DNA from: Tipula vernalis
Taxonomy: Eukaryota; Arthropoda; Insecta; Diptera; Tipulidae
DNA: 64,000 bases
NCBI GenBank assembly: GCA_958295665.1
Contig: OY282558.1
Span: 117,294,838-117,358,837, forward strand
Direction: 5' to 3'
A program made the translations under genes and the position numbers. Below the pieces are notes generated by a model that saw only the letters and a program-made list of their open reading frames with translations, ran no database searches and had not been told where the DNA came from. Of this stretch, positions 56,218 to 64,000 are shown one piece after another. Within the stretch, counting starts at the first letter, position 1; the number at the start of each line of letters is the position of its first letter.

Positions 56218-57895
56218 GATTTTTCGAGATATTTGAGGTTATGTTACATCGAAAGGTAATTTTTTTTTATAAACCCATTAATGGAGTACGAATACACTAC
56301 TCTTTCTCTTCAAAACGCATTTGGATTTGTCCGGATATCTTCAGTTCGACTTATTTCTCGATTCTTGAAAAATGAAGGCATCGATTGTTATTCAATTTAC
56401 GAATATCAAAAATGTCGAACTATTTAAAATGCATCTTAATGGGTTGGGAGCTGTCAAAAAACAAATTAAGGTAGTTAAGGAGTAAATTGGTCTCCGCCAG
56501 ATTTTTATGAAACGATATAAATGTTCATAAAGTTGATTAAGACGGGCACATAAAGTTTTAACGTATTCTCAAATTCAGATTCTGAGAAATTAAAAGTCGA
56601 AGTTGCCACTTTCAGCTCTTACACTATAGTGATTATGATAAAAGATATATTAAACTAGCTTCATCTAGAGTTGTGTGAGTTTTGGAGCTTGTGGTCTAGA
56701 CGATTGTTAATTTATGTTAAAGAATATTTTAAATTAGACTTATTTAGAGTTTAATAAACAAATAGAAAAGTTAATGCAAAGTATATTAACAATATCACAA
56801 CATTTTTCGATTGGTTAGTCAGAAAAAAATGAAGAGGCCAATCATTTATAATATATCTACCAAAAAAATTGAAATATCAATCGCCCCCGTACCTTAACCC
56901 CAAGAGTTATAAAAAGTGTATAACACTGAACAAAAAAATGAGAACTTTCCTTGAGCTCGTTGTATTGGTAGTTTAGTTTCGTACTGAAAAAATTGGTCTA
57001 CTCATTAGGTAGCTACGACCAAACTACAAAAAAAAAATCCTACTTAATACAGATAGTATCAAGTATGAACGTACTGATTTAGCGAATTATATTCAATAAA
57101 TCAAAAAACTAAAGGAAAACCCTCATTTCTGTTTGTTTTATGCCCATACAAATAATTAAGAGACAGAGAAGTTTTTCTGTGAATTAAATCAATAAGATTT
57201 TTTGCGGCTTTTTATAGACAAAATATATTACCAATAATGGCATTCACAACATTTTTCGATTGGTTGATCCGAAAAAAATGAAGGGGCCGGGCCAATCATT
57301 TATAATATATCTACCAAAAAAGTAGAAATATCAATCCCCCTTGTACCCTCTTTTCATTGAGTTTTTTGGGTTAGTGAATATAATTCGCTAAATCAGTACG
57401 TTCCTACTTGACACTATCTGATGAGCAGACCAACTTTTTCAGTACGAAACCAAACTACCAACACAATGAGCTCAAGGGAAGTTCTCATTTTTTTGTTCAG
57501 GGTTATACACTTTGTATAACTCTTGGGGTAAATTACAGGGGGGAATTGATATTTCTACTTTTTTGGTAGAAATATTATAAATGATTGGCCCCTTCATTTT
57601 TTTCTGTTTAACCAATCGAAAAATGTTGTCAATGCCATTATTGTTAATATATTTTGTCTATAAAAAGCCGAAAGAATCTTATTGATTTAATACACAGACA
57701 AACTTCTCTTTCTCTTAATGTATTTATTAAGTCGAAGTGCTTAATTTCAACATACGATTTCTCATATATGAAAAAAGATATCCGGCCAAATCTAAATGTG
57801 TTTTTAAGAGGAAGAGTAGTTCTTTAGGACCCCATTAGTGATTTTACAAAAAAAATTACCTTTCGATGTAACATAACCTCAAATCGAATTCGTAT
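56218..57895. repeat. Complex inverted repeat built of three copies of one element
   Basis: Outer arms 56218-56345 and 57770-57895 match as reverse complements (shared GTTATGTTACATCGAAAGGT). Inner segments 56780-57110 (plus) and 57365-57660 (minus) also match (shared ACTGATTTAGCGAATTATAT and GAACAAAAAAATGAGAACTT). A third, partial copy at 57150-57345 (plus) repeats CACAACATTTTTCGATTGGT and the TTTATAGACAAAATATATTA block. The left copy carries about 450 bp not found in the right one. This looks like head-to-head copies of a non-coding repeat with nested or truncated parts. Confidence 0.8.
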
Positions 57896-57899
57896 TCAG

Positions 57900-58075
57900 C
57901 GCGTCGTAAGCGGTTGACAAAGTATATTCTAGTTTCTAGGTAGAAAATTTGTCGGCTTTCGAGTTATAATAACTTTTTGGATGTCCATTCAACAAACCAA
58001 ATGGTTTACATTAGTTATGAGCCAATCACGTTATAAATAGTTCCTCAAGTATTCTTTAAATTCTAATATCTTAGT
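57900..58075. other. Short non-coding spacer
   Basis: Lies between the complex inverted repeat and the RT fragment. Nothing recognised. Confidence 0.4.
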
Positions 58076-58079
58076 AGCT

Positions 58080-58480
58080 GATTTAATTGTTTTATTTTAC
58101 AAATAAGTCATTAACATAGAAATTAAAAAAAATCAAGTCCCAAAACAAAAACGCTTGAGGAACACCGGCAATAATAGTAGTTTTATCACTTTCAATACCG
58201 TTAACGAGATTTCGGTTCTCAAAATAACCGTTTAGGTCGTTGGATTTAAATTATATATTTTTGTTAATCAAAAGCTATTTGAATATCGATAAACAACACA
58301 GAGACGAAATAATATTCAACAAATGACTTAACTGATGTATTCATTGCATTAGCGACAACTAGACATTTCATAGATCATCATAGATGACTTTTTTCAATTC
58401 CAAGTTGATGTTCGTGGAGTAAAGCATGATCCTTCTAAACTTAACTGAAACACATATATTCAAATATTTTGGATATAGCA
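58080..58480 (-). pseudogene. Non-LTR reverse transcriptase remnant (jockey/CR1-like palm)
   Basis: The minus-strand translation contains VKSFVEYYFVSVLFIDIQIA then FD, corresponding to motif A (LDI.KAFD), then FENRNLVNGIESDKTTIIAG and VPQAFLFWDLIFFNFYVNDL, corresponding to GVPQGS.LGP.LF..Y.NDL. The motif A Asp is present. The Gly-Ser of PQGS is lost. Several stops separate the parts. Neither the FADD box nor RNase H was found. Confidence 0.7.
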
Positions 58481-58599
58481 CTCAATCGTTTAATTTATCA
58501 CCATTTATTAAAAATTGAAGTAATTTTAGCCATTTGTAATAAATTCGGAAAGTCTCAGCAACAGTAAATTTTGAATTTTAAAATAATTTCTAACATTTC

Positions 58600-60712
58600 A
58601 TAAATTTTAGATCTTTTAAGAGTCATCTTGCCAAACATACGAAAGAGTTTGTTGCAATTGATAATACATTATGTGTCTCAATTGAGGAGGAAAACGGTTA
58701 TGCATCGAATATTTATTCTTCTGGTGAATATAATGAACCAGATAAAACTAATAAGGAGTTTATTTCGAATTTAAATAATTTAAATAGTATTACATTTACT
58801 GAGGTTCTAGAACAACTAAATTCTCATCTAGTACAAGATTTATATAACATGCAAATATAAACAGAAAATATATACAATCTATAATCAAAATTTTTTGCCA
58901 ATACAATAATAATTTGCTTACCCATATTGAGGAGCAGATGAGTACTAATGTCAAAGATACCGGAGCTAATGAAGAAGTGTCAATTATTTTATCAGAAGTT
59001 AAATCATCATTACCAAAAATTTCAACCGAGCACAAAAGAAAAAAGAATTGAAGAAAAATCATTCATACATAGAACCGAAAAGTGTAGTCATTGGAGAACG
59101 TGTTGATAATTATAGGCATAACCATAGTCTTTTGCCGAAAACCGTAAATGTAGAGGCGGTTCTGAATTCAATTAAGCCTGTATTGGAAATTTTTTTTGAA
59201 ACTCCAAAAGTATTTGATTCGGTTTTGAACTACCTAAAAGTTTTAAAATTTCCCTCTCGTGATATTAGTAGTTTTATTCAAAACGATTTCTGTAAAGAAA
59301 AAACAAACAAGTATAATAAAGATGTCATAGTTCTGCCTGTAATTTTATATTACGATGATTTTGAAACTAACAATGCTTTAGGTTCAAGAGCCGGTTTACA
59401 AAATTTGGGCGCTGTATATATTTCCTTGCCATTTCTTCCAAAAGAAATGCATTCAAAACTTGAAAAAATTTTCTTAGTTTTGCTATTCCACAGTTTAGAT
59501 AGAAAAAAATATGGGAATTCTGTATATCAACCGGTTGTAGATTAACTTAAATATCTGGAAACAATAGGCATTGAGGTAAATAAACAAAAAATTGTTTTCT
59601 TATTGGCTGCCTGCGTTGGCGATAATAAGGGGCTAAATGGGATGTTAGGATTCACAGAATCATTTTCCGCGTGCTACTTAAGTAGATTTTGCAAAATGGC
59701 TAAACACGAAACACAAAGTTGTGATAAACTGCCCTTGGATATTTTGAGAAACGATACTAATTATAGGGAAAACCTATCGACAAATAACGTTTCTGAAACA
59801 GGAATTAACGTTTCAGTTACTGAAAATTATTCAGTCGATATTATGCACGATCTGCTAGAAGGCATACTAAACTTTGAGATAGCTTTAATTTTAGATAACT
59901 TTATAAATATTAAAAAGTATTTTAAATTAGAACAATTAGATAACAGAATTACAAATTTGGATTTTGGTAATTATGAAAATATCAATAAACCCCAATTCAT
60001 ATCAAACGACCATTTAAAAAATCATAAACTGAGATATTCGGCTTCGGAGACACTATGGATGGCAAAATTTCTCGGAGTTATAATAGGAGAATTCATTCCA
60101 GAAAAGGATGAACAATGGAAAATATTTTTACTTTTAAGGGAAATTTTAGAAATTTCACTTCAAGGTCACATCGAAATGATAACTATAGATTACTTAGATT
60201 ATTTAATTTCAAATCACTATCAATCTTTTATAAAAAGCTTTAACGTACCCCTTCGACCCAAACATCACTTTATGTCTCATTATCCTTCCATAATAAAAAA
60301 AATGGGACCTCTTAAGTAGTTTTGGAGTATGAGGTTTGAGGGGAAACATAAAATTCTAAAAAATATTGCTAGAAGTACTAATTCCAGAAGGAATATTTGT
60401 AAGACTATTTCGCAACGACTTGCTTTAGCAAATATTAAAAATGGGGGAAAAATTGGTGTTAATCAGTGTGAATTTAGCAAGTTTACAACAGATGGAGCAT
60501 TCAGCTATTTCGAATCTGTTGTTATAAATAACAAAAAATACACAAAAAATAGAATAATTTATTTAAATGATGATGGCGATGATCCAAATTATCTTAAAAT
60601 TAAAGGGTTTATAAAAAACGAAAATAATGTAATAAAGATATTAGGTAATAGATACGAGATATTATATTTTGATTTTACTAAATATGCTTATGTCGTTAAA
60701 GAAAATCACTGA
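58600..60712 (+). pseudogene. Well-preserved pseudogene of an uncharacterised multi-copy (TE-type) protein
   Basis: A single frame runs from about 59045 to the TGA at 60710-60712 (about 555 codons) with only two in-frame stops: TAA 59543-59545 and TAG 60317-60319. Between and after them the protein continues without frameshift. Conserved-looking blocks are LPVILYYDDFETNNALGSRA, SLPFLPKEMHSKLEKIFLVL, LFHSLDRKKYGN, then DIMHDLLEGILNFEIALILD, PKHHFMSHYPSIIKKMGPLK and WSMRFEGKHKILKNIA. These belong to a large set of uncharacterised invertebrate and fish proteins that occur in many copies per genome and are probably transposon-encoded; the biochemical role is unknown to me. Upstream, 58611-58858 (SFKSHLAKHTKEF..., after ATTTTAG) and 58930-59043 are earlier parts in other frames, so at least one frameshift lies near 59040. 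The CaX2-type finger at SFKSHLAKH is only half visible. Confidence 0.75.
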
Positions 60713-60714
60713 AT

Positions 60715-61200
60715 TTGAAATACATAATTTTTAGCTTTTAAGTTATAGAGTTAAGTCTCAGACGAATACCATGTACGAGTATGAATTACAATCTCAATTA
60801 AATGTTATAAAATTCCAGAACTTATTGTATTTAATACCATAATATCATTTCCCATAGCTAATCTGTATTTTTATATTTTTTTTTACAATTTGAATATTTT
60901 TGTAGAATTTTGTAAATAAAATATAACTTTTAAAATGATTAAATAGAGCTTTATTTATTTATTTTATTTACTTATTCAATAGGAACCACCATTCTAACAA
61001 ACGAGAGCAACAATAACTTATTGTAATATCTACCATTTCAAATAACCACCAATACCTAAATATTGGAGAATATACTATAGTAAAATATAGGCAACACTAT
61101 ATTGTATACGTTACACTGCGATATTTATAGAATTAAGTGCTAAATTTCATATGGACCTTATTATTAAATATAGCACTTGCTACAAAATTTTATAAAACAA
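60715..61200. other. Non-coding AT-rich flank
   Basis: Probably 3' flank of the preceding element (AATAAA near 60917). No gene seen. Confidence 0.35.
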
Positions 61201-61510
61201 ACTACTAATTTTAAGGGGTTCATTACTATGGTTATATGAATATTTTCATATACGCTTTAATTCGCTGAACCGTTTGAAATAGTAAATATCCCTATAAATA
61301 AAAGTAAATTTTACTATTTTTATGGTAATCACTCCTATTGGCCAAATAGGATTATATGGAAAAGACTACCAATTTTATGGGATTTATTACTATACCTGAT
61401 ATGCACATTTTCCTATACACATTAAGACGCTGAACTTTTTGAAATAGTAAATATTGATATAAGTAAAAGTAAGATCTACCATTTTTATGATAATCATTTC
61501 AACTCGTCGA
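61201..61510 (+). repeat. 164-bp tandem duplication
   Basis: The unit starting ACTACTAATTTTAAGGGGTT (61201) recurs from 61365 (ACTACCAATTTTATGGG...), sharing TTTGAAATAGTAAATAT and TATTTTTATG(G/A)TAATCA in order, about 80% alike. A more diverged third copy may precede it (61025-61200). Confidence 0.65.
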
Positions 61511-62335
61511 CTTCTAATTTTACTATAATTATAGTACTTTTTAAAAATATTCTATAGTACGCTCTCTGATAATTTGCCACTATTTCCTGGGCTGCTATAT
61601 TTTATAGAAATGTTTCTTATATTTATTTTTCCGTGTATGTATTATCAAACCTTGCAGCACCATTTTAATTTATTAACGTTAATATCTCAATAACTTCAGA
61701 GAAAATAAGTAGCTGGAGGTTTACTAAACTGAAATAAAGTGTATGAAGATCTATATTCGGAAAAACTTATTGCTGAAAAGTGAAAAATTGACATTAGTGA
61801 AAAATTGATTGCTCAGAACGATCTCATTCACTCTGATTCTTCTTAAGCGCTTAGTATCAAACCTATTTTAGTATTAAACCAATGATGCGATTCTTTTAGT
61901 TGATGAGTATGGTATACATGGATATATTAAATAGTAATTAAATTGCAATAACTGAATTACTAAAAAGCTGTTAGGCAAGGTTATTATCCCTTGTACATTG
62001 TAGTTTGTTTTATTCAGTTTCAACAATACATAAATCAACACGTAGTGTGGTCGAAAAATTGTTTAAGTATACTTTCAATGTCGATGATTTTATCACACTT
62101 TGAACCTTTTGCATTGAGATGTATAACTCGCTGTTCAGTGTTTTTTATAATAAGAAAATCAGCATATTTACCAAAAACTATAGAAATTAAAATTATACCA
62201 ATTATGCACTGTAAATAAAACTCAGATACTTTTAAAACAGGTAAGTACATAAATATGTATGAGTGTTCCGCCTTCACAATTTAAGCATAATAAAGTAAAC
62301 CCAATTATAAAAATTCCAGCCTATAAAAAAAAAAA
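61511..62335. other. Non-coding stretch
   Basis: No supported gene. Overlapping frames on both strands at 61991-62277 have no family resemblance. Confidence 0.35.
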
Positions 62336-62338
62336 AAA

Positions 62339-62450
62339 TTGTCTATCCGACTCCTCGAACGATACCCTAAGTGTCCCACAAAGTGTCCGTTATCCGTCAC
62401 CAGCATTAACCTCTTAACAAAGATGTCAAGAAAGATGTCACGGGTTTTCT
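62339..62450 (+). repeat. Dispersed repeat, second copy of 51266-51382
   Basis: Shares TTGTCTATCCGACTCCTCG, then CCCACAAAGTGTCC and GTCACGGGTTTT with the 51-kb copy. Adjacent to the inverted copy of the 30-kb repeat, so the two may form one larger element. Confidence 0.65.
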
Positions 62451-62534
62451 GAGACGCCATGAATATTTTATTTTTAATTTAGTTATAGTTAATGTGTCCG
62501 ATTGTACCTTGTATTTTGTATTTACATTCTCTAT

Positions 62535-62682
62535 TATAGAATAATTCGCTAATACAACCTGTACACAGTACATTCTTTGTATATAGAATGTAAATTGTGG
62601 TACAATAAGCCCAGATGAAATGAGAGAATTGATTCAGGCTCATCAGTTCGAAACTGGATTAAATTCTCTTACATTGTTCGGA
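62535..62682 (-). repeat. Inverted, diverged copy of the 30161-30338 repeat
   Basis: The minus strand reads CCGAACAATGTAAGAGAATT, then CAGTTTCGAACTGATGAGCC and TACATTCTATATACAAAGAA, in the same order as the 30-kb copies. Confidence 0.7.
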
Positions 62683-62689
62683 AATTTTT

Positions 62690-64000
62690 ACTTTAACTAA
62701 ACTAAAAATAAAATTGTATGGGCTGTTGAATAATTATTCATAAACAGTAATACACCACTACGTGTTATCTGTAAAATCCACTAAAATGATTTATTACAGT
62801 ATTAAAACACACTAATAAATATACAAAATGACATAAAGGTAAATAAGTTAAAACTATTATTTTTGATTTGTATATGTATGTGTTCTGTCCTTCTGCACAC
62901 ATGAATAATGGGATAAAAATAAATTGTGGCATGTAAACGGGCTAATATGTCCCACGGAGTGCAATATTGTGATTAATAGTTTTAAACAAGTTTGGACAAT
63001 GGCATTATCGTTTCATTGTTAGAAAGCTAATTTTTTCTTGTCTGCCTAATGTGAACCGGTTCTAAAGTTATTGCAAAAAAAAAAAAAAGTTAATCACATA
63101 TTCAATATGTAAAAGAAGGCTTCCGCACAATTAACCTTCACGTCATTAGGAATATACAACTTATGGAACCATTTCTTCTCGATTAAGTGTGAACTTGACA
63201 TTTCTGTAAATAACTGGATTATAAGAAATCATAATGCACCGAATACCTATCGTTTCTCAAACAGTGTATGTATAATTGTTTAGTAATTAAATCAGTTTGT
63301 ATCTTGAAATTACACTATAAACGATTATATTTAATTAACAATTACAATAATTATTTTTTTAATGTAATCAAGGTAGTCTCGTGCAAACTAATATTATGGA
63401 TAATGTTTCGTTTAATTTACTTTTACTGTTAATACAAATAAAACACGCACACAAGCGAATTAAGTACGTTCAAGTTAATATTTACGCATTCTTATATGAC
63501 ACTTTGCCATAATTAGTAGCTGTTTTCAATGAACATTACTTTGGAAAGTGTGAAGTAATATTATACGATCAATTATTCAATTGATAACTTCTTTAATTAA
63601 TTCATTCAACCTTTACAAACGAATAAGGCGCGTTAAATAATTGGATTTATTTGTAAATAAATATTTGTTTAATTATTAAAATTATAATTTTTTTATTGGC
63701 TTGTCGTTATGCAATTCTAATATAATATTATAAATCGACAAAGGCTTGGCTTATGTTCGTGCAGTACATGGAAATTAGTAGGGGAAGTAGGGGAAGGATA
63801 CAACGAACCGCTGCACCTCAAATACATTTGTTAAGATGAATTTCCAGATATCGGGCCGCTTGGAACCGTCTCACCAAGCGAAAGCCATTGAATTCCTGCA
63901 GACAACCACTCTTTAATCTGTACCACTTTAATTCGGAGTTTCCCTCGTGTTTTTTCATTGTTTGGAGCTTCTACCACGATATGAAAATATTTTCAATCCG
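62690..64000. other. Non-coding right end of the window
   Basis: AT-rich to about 63750, with no gene recognised. 63770-63950 is more GC-rich (GGGGAAGTAGGGGAAGG, then ATATCGGGCCGCTTGGAACC) and may be the edge of another transposon or an exon; no frame is convincing. Confidence 0.3.

Noticed and set aside
61991..62277. Overlapping frames on both strands
   Set aside because: AT-driven chance frames with no family resemblance or splice context.
1..64000. CRISPR arrays, bacterial operons or prophage
   Set aside because: No regularly spaced identical repeats with unique spacers; tandem repeats here are direct or degenerate, and the sequence has eukaryotic splice and transposon features.

Overview
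The window looks like AT-rich insect nuclear DNA, most probably from a fly (Diptera). The reasons are the spliceosomal GT-AG signals, a non-LTR retrotransposon whose 3' end runs into GGTTAGGTTAGGTT as is common in flies, and the dense mix of mariner, Tc1, hAT, PIF/Harbinger, Penelope and Ty3/gypsy remnants. There is no rRNA gene, CRISPR array, bacterial operon or convincing intact tRNA gene. No repeat-library or database search was possible, so family names rest on protein motifs read by eye.

Host-gene content is very thin. The best candidate is a first coding exon on the minus strand (2345-2615) that ends at a strong splice donor and resembles the N-terminus of an ABCG half-transporter. A weaker one is a 39-nt first exon on the plus strand (16855-16893). 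The rest reads as intergenic or intronic sequence filled with transposons.

Layout: 0.6-1.2 kb Ty3/gypsy pol debris; 3.9-9.6 kb a stack of a broken RT/RNase H non-LTR element, a hAT-like transposase pseudogene and a PIF/Harbinger pair (transposase plus a convergent DNA-binding ORF); 10.1-12.1 kb a nearly intact mariner in the loop of a minisatellite foldback; 12.3-15.8 kb duplications, foldbacks and a second mariner fragment; 16.8-18.2 kb a candidate exon, a small secreted-peptide ORF and gypsy integrase debris; 21-23.4 kb a degenerate CTCAAATT-rich tract; 24.3 kb a palindromic MITE with TTA target duplications; 30-33 kb dispersed repeats, a GAGTTG-rich tract and a 5'-truncated minus-strand non-LTR element; 33.7-40.5 kb two fragments of one invertebrate multi-copy protein family, possibly split by later insertions that include a complete Tc1-like element (36526-38224); 41-42.6 kb a MITE, a 42-bp tandem repeat and an LTR-like structured stretch; 45.2 kb a Penelope GIY-YIG fragment; 48.5-50.3 kb a second, decayed Tc1-like element; 53.5-54.0 kb a tRNA-like box cut by another TTA-flanked MITE; 55.1-60.7 kb a mariner-like pseudogene, a complex inverted repeat, an RT fragment and a well-preserved pseudogene of an uncharacterised TE-type protein.

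The most informative loci are: the Tc1-like element, whose frame is restored by removing an 87-nt GT-AG segment; the mariner at 10.4-11.8 kb, with perfect inverted repeats and one stop codon; the 58.6-60.7 kb pseudogene, with only two in-frame stops over 555 codons; and the recurring foldback architectures.
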